NCBI GenBank assembly: GCA_024516035.1
Contig: CM044956.1
Coordinates: 29,186,410-29,250,409, forward strand
From: Bactericera cockerelli
Taxonomy: Eukaryota > Arthropoda > Insecta > Hemiptera > Triozidae
Length of the DNA stretch: 64,000 nt
Reading direction: 5' to 3'
Each line of letters opens with the position of its first letter. Within the stretch, counting starts at the first letter, position 1. Shown here in pieces: positions 35,390 through 47,677 of the stretch. The notes beneath the pieces were generated by a model, which saw only the letters and a list, made by a program, of their open reading frames with translations, did not search any database and was not told the DNA's origin. Position numbers and translations under genes: made by a program.

Positions 35390-35740
35390 CTGCTTTTCCA
35401 CATTAACCTCACCCACAGTCACCCACTTTGCATTGGATCGGTAATAACCAACATCACGAAGGTTCAAACCTGCTGACACCAACCAAGTTTTGACCTCACT
35501 AGATGTTTCTTCACTGACCTCGCTACCACTATACACAATGATGCCACTCTATTATGAGATAAGAAAATTATAGAAGTTCTCTCAAATATTTTTCAAAGAA
35601 AAAAAAGGTAGGATTTTTCATTTGTTTTGGTTTTTTTCTCATTTTTTTTTTTTTTTGCGTTACGTCGCTTTCAACTACATGGTCTAATCAAGACGGGGGG
35701 TTTATCAACCATTCCCTGTATAAACACACCAGCTACTCAA
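35390..35740 (-). repeat. Two degraded 5S-SINE fragments
   Basis: 35390-35530 retains ACAAACCTGC, CATTAACCTCACCCACAGTC and a diverged head. 35640-35740 begins with poly(T) then GCGTTACGTCGCTTTCAACT, a second tail fragment in the same orientation. Confidence 0.6.
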
Positions 35741-35948
35741 GTTTTCAATACTTAAAATAATCAAAAAATTGAAAGAGAAAATCATAGCAAGAACAAAAAC
35801 TGTAAGGTACCTATTAAAAAAATATCATATATTTCATAAATCCTTCAACAGTCAAAACAACTTGAAAAATTCTTTCCCGCCATTTAAAATATTTTAGAGC
35901 ATGTCCTTTTGTGTGTGTATACAATACCAGCCGAGGAGAGATTCTAAT

Positions 35949-38900
35949 TTAACTATCACCGCCGTTGCTACACTTGACGCTGAGTCTCCTCTTCACCGCT
36001 TCCGAGTTGATTGTCTCACCGGTGAGTTTCTGGTGACCACCGGCATCAGAATCTCCTGAGAGGGAAACATCAATCATTATAATGGCCAAGTGAGTTAGCG
36101 CACTAGGCATTGCACGATGGTGACCAGGTGACCTGGGTTCGATCCCCATCGAGGTAGGAATTTTTCTGCTCTGTACTTGGATATTCGGGGCCCACTCATA
36201 CCTCGTCAGGGTGTCATCAGATTTTCTAAATCAAAATTCTTGACTTTTCTTGACTTAGAAAAAAAATTTTTGACCTACGTTTCACAAGAACCAACACCAA
36301 AAAGCAACAGGTAGGCAGATATCAGGTTTTTAGCAAAGAACTATAGAACTTTTCCTTGTCTTGAATATCCTATTTTGCACATAATTCTGTCCACATCAAA
36401 GCAGCTACTTATTTTTCTCGGAAGTATAATTTGGAACCCGTTAAATCTAAAGTACAGAAACTGAAAAATTCCGGCCCGCTGGTATTAAAAAAAGGTTATC
36501 GTGAAACCTGTATCTTGTATATAGATTTAAAAAAATATAATCTCATTCACTCACACGTCCTCAGTTACTTACCTAGCAAAGGTTCTCCCATGGAATTCAT
36601 ACTAGCATTAGACCGACTGGCCAGTGAACCTTTAGATGGAGTTGTACTTTGGGAGCAGATACCGCCGCATCTTCACTCTGTGCAGAAGTATTAGGGAAAG
36701 TATAAAGCACACCATGCAACAAACAAGAACTTGGTAAATAAGAAGATATTATGGTTAGGAATTTTCCTTAATACTAAAGTTTCTTTCTGATTAATTAAAT
36801 ATATAATAATAATAATAATATAATAATAATAACGGACTTAAGTTTACATTATAGTCCAGTAATCTACAATGATTGAGAAAAAAAATCTTTACTGTATGAG
36901 TGAAGTACGATTGGCGGAAGAAAAAACATTAGATTTCAAGGGAATGGAATTGGGAATTTTAATAATATTTTGTGTGTGTAATGAGCTGATTTTATTGTAT
37001 TAAAGAACTCAATTTCGGGGCCTCAAAATGATCAAATATAGCCAAAAATATTAGTATGATGAATAGCAATTGAAAAGGGTAAAATGCAATGCAAAGAATT
37101 TAAAGGTTTAATGATTTCAATGATAGTATTGAAAATACCAAGTAATCGAATTTAGGGTACTTAGAACTCATAGAATAGGTCAAAGTAAAGAATAAGCAAA
37201 AACATAGCAATGATAAATAACCATCACAGTTTGGCAAAACACAAAGTTAATAATAAAACGACTATTAATATCTTTTTTGTGTTTTTCGGAAAATAAAATA
37301 AAATCAAAACTTGTGAGTAATCAATTTTCCTCTCTCATTAGGTGTTTAGTTAAAAAAAATGAAATTTTACCTCAATGTGTTTGTTTTGTTTAAATAACTT
37401 ACGCTTACGTAGCGGTGCCACAGAACACACCCATACACACAGAGCACTGCCAGGAGGAACATCACTGATAACCAGACCAGGATATTGAAGGCCTGAGTGC
37501 GTCCAAACAGAAGCTTTCCATTCTTTATACACAACAAAGCTTCAGTCAACTGTATAGCCCCGTATATCCAGCACTGGGTACCCAGCCTCTTGCATTGAGT
37601 ATCAGTGACGAAGCTGTAGTATTGCCTGTAACAGAATAAGGTGTCCAAGACAAATGTAGAGTCCTGTATATGCAGCACAAGGTGCCTAACCTGTATCCAA
37701 ACGAGGAAAGAAATTACGTCTATTTTAAACCAGAATATCGAAACAGTGATTGAAACTTGCATATTGACATCTTTATTAGAAACTGTGGTCTATTGAATAC
37801 TTGAAGAGACTCACCTAGCACTAGGAGCCACCATGATACCCAGGAAGGTGAGTCTTATGATCACTATCGGGTGGGAGGGAGGCATCTCAAAGATGTGCTT
37901 GAGGAAGAACGTGTTGAGTTCTGAGAGTTGCCAGAAGAGGACCATTTGACAGACCCCGATGAACCGCATGTGAGTGCAGGTAGGATCTAACCAGCGGACA
38001 TGGGTCCATGACTGGGGTGTGAACTGCATCATAGCTCGCTTCAGCTTACCACTTGTTGAGTGAATATCTCTGGGGGGAGATGAATCATGATTAATAAATT
38101 TTGATGGGTATTTTTGTGTAATGGTCAGAATAGATAAAGATAATGCGTAGATTACCGGAACTTTTAGGAAAAAGCTTCTTGAATGTGTGTTCTACAAAAT
38201 ATTTTGTTCAAAATCTATGTAAACGTGAATTTCCAACCCTTAAGTGATCATTTTTGCACCAATCACAATCACCGTAACCACTCAAATTCACCTCACGAAA
38301 TTTCTGCTCAACTTGGTATTCGAACCACCGAAAAGAAAGCTTTATCGACCCGGACTATTGAGTTCAATCCAAATTTAACCAAGACATAGTACACTTGTTA
38401 GTCAGCCATATCAATTAGAGAGGTGTTCGATTTTCATCAATTTTTTGCTTCTGATAACGTTTGAGTTTAAAAATTGGAAAAGACATACCCTAATACATAC
38501 AGGGTGATTAAAAAAGTAGGTTAATCCGTTAACCACATAATATGTTATGACCTATTTTTAGGGGATTCAACTCTAGAACAAAGGTGCGAAAATGGTTTCT
38601 AACCGAGTGACACGCCCCTTGAGTTGAAAAAATACATAAATCAATAATTTGTAGTTACGCCTTACCTGTTTGAGCTTTTAGAACGGGACAAAAAATCACT
38701 CTCAATAAATGATGTCAGCTTTCTTTTGACGTGAAAAGAAAGAAAGAAATTTGTAAATAACTTTTCGGTGGTTTATTAAATTGCAATTTGGTTTTCATGC
38801 TGTTATATTGCTATCATGCACAAAGAAGGTCAGAGTATTTTTGTGTGTCTCAAACCAACACAAGTACTAGAAATTTTAAGAAGAAAGTTTTTACATTGTG

Positions 38901-41900
38901 AAACTAATGCAACATGCATTCTAATTTTGACACAATCTCATCCAGTATTTTAATTAATAATTATGTAGGTAACAGAAATATTAAAAAAATTCTCAAGATT
39001 TCCCTTTCCGAAAACATGTAAAGGATCTATCTAAAGGTTCAAACTGTATTGACTAGGCTTGGGTGAAATAATTCCACTTCAAATTTCTAGTACTTGTGAT
39101 GGTTTGAGAAAAAAAAATATTTCAGTCCAACCTGGATATAATGGACTTGGATATAATAGAAACCTCTCTATAATAGAGAAAATACCAGGTCCCTGCGTCA
39201 CCTGTTCATGTGTAATAGAGAACTGGATATATTAGAAACCTCTGTATAATAAAACTTTATCCAGGTTCGACTGTACAATCTTTTTTGTGCCTAATGACAT
39301 CGGTTCTAATTGCTTGAAAACAAAATTCAAATTTAATCAACCATCAAAAAGTTATTAAACAATTTTCTTTCAGTTTTTCTCTTGAGTCCGACTCTGAAAG
39401 TGTAACGGGCATACTTTTCACGAGAAAAGAAAGCTGACACCTTGTATGCTGAAAAGCTGAGTGATTTTTTCCGTTCTAAAAGCTCAAACAGGTAAGGCGT
39501 AACTACAAATATTTGATATATTATTTCAACTCGAGGGGCGGGACGTGTCACTTCGTTAGAAACAGTTTTCGCACCTTTTGTTATAAAGTTCCATTAAATG
39601 GTCCATAATATATGCGGTTTACGGATTTACCTACTTATTTATCACCATGTATAATATTTAATTTTACATTTATAAGCAGGGAAAACATCCCTGCTTATAG
39701 ATATAAAAGAAAAGGTCGGAAAACAAACCCTTTCTCAATGAATATTTCTCGACAAATCCGCCCATATTTCTCATTTATATACATTTATATTAAAATTTCA
39801 AACAGTTAATTGTTTTGAGTACATTTGCTGCATGTAGTCCAAAAAAGAACAATTTTTCTGACTTAATCAAATGGGTACGTGATCTACCACTCCATTACAA
39901 GAAATGTTTGGATACTTCATATTGTGTTACAAATTTATGGAAAATAAATAATTTACGTCTTACTTGATAGAGACCCATTTGTACTCTCTCATTTCGAACC
40001 ACTTGCAGATTTTCAGTCCGACCCAAATTCCAATTCCATTGCAAAGGAGAATGTCCAAGATGAGGGCATCCCACCAGCACTCAATAAAGTTGGGGAGTAG
40101 ATGAGCAAATGCAATCTGCAATAAGCATAACACATGAAATAATAATAATAGACCCTTTAAGAAGGGTGATGTTAATGATTAAAGCATTTTCTACCACCTA
40201 ACCAAACCTCAGAGTGATTTTACTATATAAGAGGTCATATGAGGAAAAATTCATGCATTGGGAGGTACTCGAATCAATGGATAGCTACGCAAATTATTAC
40301 ACATAAATTTCAGAACAAAACAGCGTGCAGTAGTCAAGGACGTGGTTCTGTAACTATAAAACATTGTTCTTTAAAGAGTTTTACTGTGTTGTGTGGCTAT
40401 TTTATTGGTTAAATTCTCAAAATACCAAATCGAAGTTTGCTCAAAAGTGTAGTGTTGTTGTGAGGCTATTATTTTGTTTGAGAGACTAATTACGGGAAAA
40501 AATAATTCCTTCAAACATAGAAAATGGGCGTTTTTGATATTAGTTCTTTTTAATCATTTCAAACACTTGACAACTATTTTTACACGAAGTGTTTTTTGGG
40601 GTTATTATGTTACAGGTGCTTAGCGTTTAAGATCATTCCTTTGCAATGAATAAATAGAATACATTAAATATTCATAACTTCTTTGTACATTTGCAAATTT
40701 AGATTTATATTTTCATAATCTAAGTTGAGGCTACAGTTCACGAAATTGGTATTCCGTGGTAATATTATATTTCACTAATATCTGTTTAAAAATTGTATAG
40801 TAAAATTCAAGGGATTATAATATACACTCACTAGCAGAATTAACCAAGCACTTGCTATTTCTCCATTTGACCCCATATGATTCCAAAAGTACTAAATTTG
40901 ACTTGACTTTTTTTGTCGTTAAAATTCTCTAGGTAATTTTGTTTTAATAGAAAAGTAACATTATGAAGACTAATACTGAACTGAGGAAACATGTTTAACT
41001 TATTCGGCCTCTTTTTTTATTAAAAAAAACTAACAGTATGTAAAATAAATTATACTTTGTAGAAAAAACATTTTTAATATTCATTTAGTAAAACTTAGGT
41101 ACTGGAAAAGTTAAACATGTGTCTTCTGTTTAGTTTTGATCTCCATACTGTTGGTTTTCAGTCATAACAAAAAAAAATTGAAACTTTCAACTACACAAGA
41201 AATCAAGTCAAATTTAGTCCTTAAGGAAATACATGCAGTCAAATGAAAATAAACAACAAGTGTTCGGTTAATTTTTCCGCTGAGTTTCTTATGATTATAA
41301 AAAAATCAAAGGATTTTAATATGTCTATTTATAAATGAGGTCAACAGTTCAAGGAACTACCTACAATAAAGTTTCGCCAGCGTTGATGGCGCGTTGAATG
41401 CACCGGTTCTTGTAAAACCCGCGTCGTGTATGACCATGCAGTTGAAAAACGACGTTAAACCCTAATATAACTAACTAACAATAAAGTTTCACTTTCCATG
41501 AGCACACAGGGTGGGATAAAAGTCTGGAAACCTCTGAATATGGTTGGAGGGGCTTTCTGAGTACCTTTGAAACTCTTCATTTGCAAATAATATCATGTAC
41601 TCTTCATTCAATTTCAAAAAGGAAAAGAAAAAAAAGGTAGGTAGTATTTAAAAGTTTAAACAGGTCCTAATCAAATTCATTACAGAGAGAGAAAAAGTAA
41701 AATTTATTAAATAACCAACTGACATGACTGTTGATGTTTGCCATAAGACATAGTACTAAAATGTTATTTTTGGACTTAGGAATGGTGATGATGGTTATTT
41801 CAGGATTGTTTCTAGAGGTGATTTTGTATTACCTATAATGCTTTCAATCCTATACAAATTGCTGTTCTCTATTTTTTTTTATTTTTTTGGTTCCATGTGT

Positions 41901-42523
41901 AAATATACGGAAAACAAACCTCTGTGACCTCCCACATAATGCTCATTGCCCAAAGAATCCCCATGTGTCGAATCAGAACTGCTTTGAACGCCCAGCCTAC
42001 AAAGTGACCAAGTGCAAATACGTCCAAGTGATTGTAGATCTTCTCCAGAGAAATATCAGAACAGTTTACTCCATACTCTTTATCCATGTCTATCCTGAAA
42101 TCTGATGCAAAGTCACATATCTTATATTATAATATGATTTGTTTGTGTGGACAAGTTTTTCTTTTAATTTATTAAATAATAACTTGTATCATAACCAAGT
42201 AGAAACCTAGCTAAATATTCAAAATATTCTTATACACTTTTTGATAAAACCTACCCATAACAAGATTTTCACACTTTCTGGTGCCAGTCTTCAAAATAAT
42301 TGTAAAAAAAAAAAAACAAATAATAGTTTAAATCCCACCACTAGCGGATCCACTAATAACTTTTATACAAAATTATGTAGGATTTCTTAGTCTTATCTAA
42401 GGTTAATAGGGGGTCCATACCCATACATTTTTTAATATCTTCAACCATTCAGCCAAAAACGCTAATTGGCACCAATATCTGCCAAATACACATTTTGGCG
42501 AAGTCCACAACATGAACAAAAAA

Positions 42524-42561
<38 letters not shown>

Positions 42562-44152
42562 ATTAGTAAAAAAAAGTGTCATAAAAAGAGGTAATTTTTA
42601 GTTGAAACTACTATTTCAAACAAGTAGGTAACAGCCTGCCAGGTCTCTGTATTATTGAATCAATCAATACCTTTGAGTTTTGGGTCAAACCAGTTGATGA
42701 TGTGCTTGGCTGTTTCATAGTTCTGAAATAGCAGGAATAGCAATGCAAGGAGATAGAATATGCTGAGACCAAAGACCATTCGCCAAACTGCAGGGTGAGG
42801 TCGAGTAAATGGGCCATTGGGAAATGCTAGTATGGAGATGAGAAGGAGGAAGAAAATGGCAGCAATCAGTCCTGCCCAGATATTGTCTGTTTCACTTACA
42901 TCCTCATTTCTGTGAATCAATACATAACAATTCATAAGGTCTAAAAGAAACTAAGTTGATAAACAGGGTGTCCAATTTTTTTAATAGAAAATTTCAGAAT
43001 CAACTCTAGGGCACATTCTAAGACAATAATATTCTTCATATTTTTCAAAAAACAAAAACAAAAAAAATCTCTTCAAAAAAGTTTTCACCTGAAAAATAAA
43101 TAACTTCTTGAAAAGAAGTGAAAATATTTCTCACATCTTTCAGTCTTATGATTTTTAAGTAAATTGCCCAAATTAATACCTCTTAACTAACATTTTGTAC
43201 TTATTTGCATTGAAAACTGAGTTATGATTTTGTTCCTATCTTCATTTGATACAAACAAAAATTTCTAAAAATGATCCAAGAATTGATTCTGAAATTTTCT
43301 ACAAAATAAACTGGTGTGACACCACACAACTTTCCTTATCACCGCCACTGGAGACTCAAAAACGGTTATTTAAAACTCAATGTCAAATCCGTAATCAGCA
43401 CCTTAAAATCATTGGATTTGATTTGTCACAACCCTAATTAAGATAAATAATATAAAAAAAGTTAGGCTTGAATATAACTGTGGGAAATTTGAAAACACCA
43501 GTATATTGGGGCTGGGTTCCAAAATGTTCAAGACATCTCTAACTTTTTTGGTATCTTTAACCAATTCAAAGAAGTGGCCCTTGCAACTAATTTTTGAGGC
43601 CTACGATTGCAGATTACAGCTGATTTCAACCAAAAGTTTTGTGGTTCATGTGGTATATAAAATTAACACACCCACCCACCCAAGAACGGCATAGCTAAAG
43701 AACAGCTCATCAGAACTTCACAATTGATAAGTCAAATGAAAGCTCAAACAAATCCTTGCCTAAAACTTTGTTTTTATGTTTATAGACATGATTTTCAAAG
43801 TCCCACTGTTTGACATAAAATTTAACAAAGTTCCTGCTGGGCTTGGAAAAAAAAAATACCATGGAAATTCTCAAGATGAATTCTTTTGATAGAGCAAATA
43901 ATAAAATAGGTCCATTATAGGTGCAGGTGCAAATAACTAAAAATAAACTGGACCAGTTTCTTACCTTATGAAGGAAGCAACAATAACACCAAATATGGAG
44001 CACAACAGAGCAGCTATAGTGTGTGGCTTGTAGAATACATCCAGAGAAATATCTTCAACAGCACATTCATTGATAAGACTGAATTTTTCAGAGAACACTT
44101 TCTTGTCACCATCTTTCATTTTGGTCTCGTTGGGTAAATCTTTATTAGTCAT
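35949..44152 (-). CDS. PTDSS1: Phosphatidylserine synthase (PSS1-like), eight exons
   Basis: The enzyme makes phosphatidylserine by serine base exchange in the ER membrane. Coding exons in order are 44152-43965, 42909-42671, 42101-41920, 40115-39964, 38069-37815, 37625-37403, about 36677-36573, and 36055-35949. All have GT-AG borders with matching phase for exons 1-6. Signature stretches are [62 protein letters not shown] and [13 protein letters not shown], the last five being hallmarks of animal PSS. There are many membrane helices. Predicted length is about 483 residues, close to human PSS1. The start ATG is preceded by an acceptor at 44166, so a 5' non-coding exon exists. The exon 6-7 join is unresolved: exon 7's open frame begins with TGA if the CACAG acceptor is used. 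Exon 7-8 phases agree. Introns hold MITEs and SINEs. Confidence 0.93.
36085..36215 (+). mobile_element. tRNA-type SINE B, truncated, in PSS intron 7
   Basis: The head has GGCCAAGTGAGTTAGCGCAC and B box GGGTTCGATCCCC. The body stops after CTCATACCTCGT. It lies antisense to the host gene, about 30 bp from the acceptor of the last exon. Confidence 0.8.
38500..39649. mobile_element. 1,150-bp MITE with ~250-bp inverted ends
   Basis: The ends are CAGGGTGATTAAAAAAGTAG and its diverged complement, flanked by TA (38498-38499 and 39650-39651). The arms contain 'gtagttacgccttacctgt' and its complement, plus 'agctttcttttgacgtgaaa' mirrored near 39420. It is non-coding and lies in PSS intron 4. A pogo-like MITE is nested at 39123-39273. 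Confidence 0.85.
39123..39273. mobile_element. Pogo/Tigger-like MITE, nested
   Basis: The ends are CAGTCCAACCTGGATATAAT and the complement of CAGTCGAACCTGGATAAAGT. They resemble Tigger/pogo termini (CAGTNNAACCTNGATA). Internal 'tataatagaaacctctctat' repeats occur. It is 151 bp and lies inside the larger MITE. Confidence 0.72.
41376..41463 (+). mobile_element. 5S-SINE with internal deletion
   Basis: The head GCCAGCGTTGATGGCGCGTT through CACCGGTTCTTGTA is joined directly to the tail (CGTGTATGACCATGCAGTTG). The box A-C region and the whole central domain are missing. Confidence 0.8.
41507..41565 (+). repeat. Single-end fragment of the 893-1745 MITE family
   Basis: ACAGGGTGGGATAAAAGTCT followed by GGAAACCTCTGAATA matches the left end at 893. 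No opposite end is nearby. Confidence 0.72.
42527..42557 (+). repeat. Poly(T) tract of 31 bases
   Basis: An uninterrupted T run lies in PSS intron 2. It might be a poly(A) tail on the minus strand, but no attached SINE or LINE body is recognised. Confidence 0.85.
43306..43790 (+). repeat. SINE C tail fragment and ~186-bp-unit relative
   Basis: 43306-43440 matches the tail of SINE C (CTGGTGTGACACCACACAAC, AATGTCAAATCCGTAATCAG). 43680-43770 has AAGAACGGCATAGCTAAAGA and GAAAGCTCAAAC, a diverged relative of the repeat unit at 31605 and 53170. Confidence 0.6.
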
Positions 44153-44165
44153 TGGAATTGATTAT

Positions 44166-44577
44166 CTGAGGATATAAAAAAATAACGGTGACTACTTTCA
44201 TTTAGTGTTTAGAAGATAAATAAGTAATTGACAAAACAGATTTTGAGGGACCAATATGAATGAAAACTAGATACCTAAAAAATAGACTGTCTTTATTTTC
44301 ATTTTGAGAATGTGAATCAGAGCTTTCTGCATGGATTAGAAGAGTTCTGAATACTTGGGAGACAGAATCAGTTGAGCAAAGTGTAAAAATTTGCTCAAAA
44401 GTCTATTTTCCAGACAGTTTTTTGAAATTTTACACACTTGATTCCATCTCTTGAGCACTCTAGTACATAGTTGAAACATACCTTTTCCCAAGCTGAAATT
44501 ATAGTACTAAACTTGCTGTAGATTCTATAGAATTACCTTTAGTAAAAATTGTTACATTTGATTACTTTAACTCACCT
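44166..44577 (-). other. Probable 5'-UTR intron of PSS
   Basis: On the minus strand a donor CTTTTGAAAG|GTGAGT ends near 44578. An acceptor ATATCCTCAG lies just upstream of the exon that starts at 44166, 14 bases before the ATG. This predicts a leader exon beginning upstream of 44578. Its promoter is not located. Confidence 0.55.
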
Positions 44578-45074
44578 TTCAAAAGATAAGTTGTGACTAG
44601 AGAAAGAAAATTGAGACAGTGTCAATCTGGCAATCAGTGAACTTTATTTTTTAAGAAAGTCATTGCTTGATTGTAATGAGCAAGTATCTAACACAAAGAA
44701 ACCTTGTAAAGTTCTCCCTAACTATTATTAGATTAAACTAAAATGGTAAGTATAATGGACCCACATACTAAAATTGGAAGAAGGAGAGCATGAGTTATTT
44801 AGCACTAGGAATAGGTCAATAATCATGAAATTTATCTAACTTTAAATTAAATTGGTACCGACTTCAAAACTTGAAAATGTTCTCACATCATGTGATACAC
44901 TCATTCACTGATAAAGAAAAAAGATAACGACTGGTGTACGACACAAGTGTATGCTATCACACAACCTTCAATCCTGTTATTAAAGGTTACAAAAATTGAT
45001 AACAATTAAATATTGTTTTACCCTCCTTTTATTTTTCACAGGTCCAATTACAATTTATTGCCTATTGACGAAAA

Positions 45075-45111
45075 TAAGTGTATTTTCTGTACTTAATCTC
45101 CCCCAATCTCG
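45075..45111 (+). repeat. 37-bp exact inverted repeat, left copy
   Basis: The sequence from TAAGTGTATTTTCTG to CCCCCAATCTCG is the exact complement of 47444-47480, 2.3 kb away. No target duplication is recognisable outside the copies. Confidence 0.88.
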
Positions 45112-45316
45112 CATCAGCTGATCACAGATTAAGGATTTCTCCTCACGGCTTGTTCTTATTTCTCCTCCAATCTTAACCCGACGTTTTCGTCAGATTGAGA
45201 ATCGCCATTTTGAAATCAATTTGACTTTGGGGTTGACCTTCAGCAGATCTTTATTATTTGTTTATGTTTTCATAATTTTACATTGAATAAACTTTTTTTG
45301 ATTTTCTATCGATGAC

Positions 45317-46812
45317 TAGTGATGGGTTCTTCACTTACAAAAAAACACCGTGTTTTTCGAAAAATGTTAGTTCCAAAGGATTCTTCAAGATAGCGCCAGT
45401 AGAGTTTTGCTCTCGCGAAACGGAGTTGGCGTATTTTTTGTGATAAACGCCAAAGGTAGAAAAAAAGTAAAAGCGCCAAAATTTAAAAATTCAAGAACAT
45501 AAACAGAAAGCATAAAAACAAGAAAAGCTAATGTACCCGAAGATACCAACGTCTTGAAATTTTTATCGAAATTTCTACAGGGTACGGCAAAATATTTTAA
45601 CTCTTATTGCTGAAGTTCCCAAAGAGGTACTAATAATACATACCTCAGTCACAAGATTTTTTTAACTAAGATGTTTTTTTCTCGCAGAGTATATATATTA
45701 TATAATCCCACTACTAGCAGAAGTCATTTGCGTTCTATTTTTATGATATAAATTTTTAAATCAATTTTGTAATTTTTATAAACTTACACGCGCACTAAAA
45801 CTTTTTTTATTATTGTTGCAAATACAATTGACTGTAATTTAAGGCAAAATAACTCGATTATAATCTAATGGCACGCAGTCAGATCCGACATTGAAGGAAC
45901 CAAAAGGTCTGTTGTAATCGTCTGTCGTAATGTTAGTTCCTTCAATGTCGGATATGACTGCATGCCGCCATCTATAACATTCAATATTATTTGCAACAAG
46001 AATATAAAAAGTTTTAGGGCGCGCGTAACTTAGTAATAAATACAACAACAAAAAATATTTCACAAATAGTATACAATTATATAATAATAATTCCGTGTCC
46101 GTGAGATAGGTATTGATACCTAAATCACGGTGGTGAGAGGATTATATGGACGCCCAAATCCAATGTCTAGGCTCCTTTCATGTCCATAGTATACAATTGA
46201 TCACAAGCTAGATTACGACAGACCTTGGTTCCTTGACATTCGTATATAATATATATATGACTGCGTTCCGCCAGGTTTAAAGCAATAATCTTTTAGGGCG
46301 ATCCGAATTTCGTTGAAACAAAATTCGATTTCGACGATTTTAAATTTATGCACAAAAATAGACCAAGTGCCATGCGCGATCTCCAAAACATTAATCTCAG
46401 CGACTTCACTTTACCTCATCGCCCTCATCGGCAAGTTAACAGATGAAGAAATATAAAAAAAATGAAGCTGGGAAGCAATGACTGTAGTAAGGTAAAAGAG
46501 AAAAAGGGATAGTTTAATGAGAATTAAAAATGAATTATTCTAGAGAATTTTCGTAAATAATGTTTATGGTTGTTTGTTGAACCCTGTTGAATAATCAAAT
46601 TCGTTGTTTATTTCTATAGAGTAAAGATTATTATATTTAATTATTTGACAAATGATCAAACACCAAATACGCCTCAATTTCACATAATGAAGGTTTTTTT
46701 TTAAATTACCGCCACAATTTTGTTTATATTCTTGCCAATCCCTGAATTTGCAAAAAGTAAGCGTATTTCGAGCGAAACGCTGATTTTGAGGTTAGGTGAA
46801 GAACCCATCATA
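45317..46812. mobile_element. Possible hAT-like element between PSS and ASCC1
   Basis: TAGTGATGGGTTCTTCACTT at 45317 faces GTGAAGAACCCATCATA ending 46812. TAGTGATGGG-type ends resemble hAT termini (CAGTGATGGG). The flanking octamers TCGATGAC and GGTTACTT do not match, so the call is tentative. There is no transposase. Confidence 0.5.
45783..46029. repeat. Foldback repeat with ~100-bp arms
   Basis: 'acttacacgcgc', 'actaaaactttttt', 'attgttgcaaat' and 'cagatccgacattgaaggaa' are mirrored by 'ttccttcaatgtcggatat', 'atttgcaacaagaa', 'aaaagttttagg' and 'gcgcgcgtaac'. The centre is near 45910. A partial third copy lies at 46228-46310. The minus-strand open frame here is a by-product. Confidence 0.8.
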
Positions 46813-47443
46813 GGTTACTTTAAACCAGTTTAGGTATTAGGTTCTAGTTTGAATTTTGAGCCAGATTTAAGATTAGGAATTGTACAGGTATCAAAGTTCA
46901 TTGTTGATAATGAAAGTACCTTTTATTAACATCCTCAATTTACATATTACGCCGAAAATGAATGCATAATGTACAGAATGCTAGCTCGAGTTTCCCTTTT
47001 GCATTACCTTTATAAATCTCAAGTGTACATTTTTGTTCTACATCTGGAAAGCAAGACGCTGTGTAGTATAAGGACAATCACGTCTGAGAAATTCTCATGA
47101 AAAAAATCAAGGCAGTTTTCAATTTACAAAAGAGCACTGGTTCAAGCTGCAGTGATCGTTAACTCTGCTGTTTGTTGAATGCACCAAATTTTCTGAACAG
47201 TCTATGGAATAGTAACTTGATTTACATCAAAATTTGAGAAAAAGTAGGTAATGAAACTCTCGCAGAAATCTTAATAGTCATAATAAGGTATTCAGATAGT
47301 TCAAATTTCCAATTCTATGAAATATTCTTATCAATCCTTATCAGTAATCTTTATTTACATTTCACTGTGAGAAGCTAGCCCTTAATTTAAGTTTCTCTGA
47401 TTATATCGCTAGAGCGCGTCGAGGCGTTCTGATCTCTACAGAT

Positions 47444-47480
47444 CGAGATTGGGGGAGATTAAGTACAGAAAATACACTTA
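47444..47480 (-). repeat. 37-bp exact inverted repeat, right copy
   Basis: Exact complement of 45075-45111. The perfect match suggests a functional or recent terminal repeat. Confidence 0.88.
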
Positions 47481-47677
47481 ATGATTTGCCGTTCGCCGGT
47501 GCCGAATAAAATAGATTTTGGATTATTAGATTGGGAATTCTGGGAGATTTGGGGATTGAGATAGGAGGATATGGGACAAATAAAATTTCCCTTTCCCTTT
47601 CATAGGGATATAATATGATCTCAGTGGATTATCGACAGAGAATTTCCCTCGTGGGAATTTAAGCAAATGTATGAATA

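Noticed and set aside
37811..38032. PSS exon frames as separate small genes
   Set aside because: They join with matching splice phases into one PSS protein.
45317..46812. Secure hAT assignment for this element
   Set aside because: The ends look hAT-like but the flanking octamers do not match, so it is listed only as possible.
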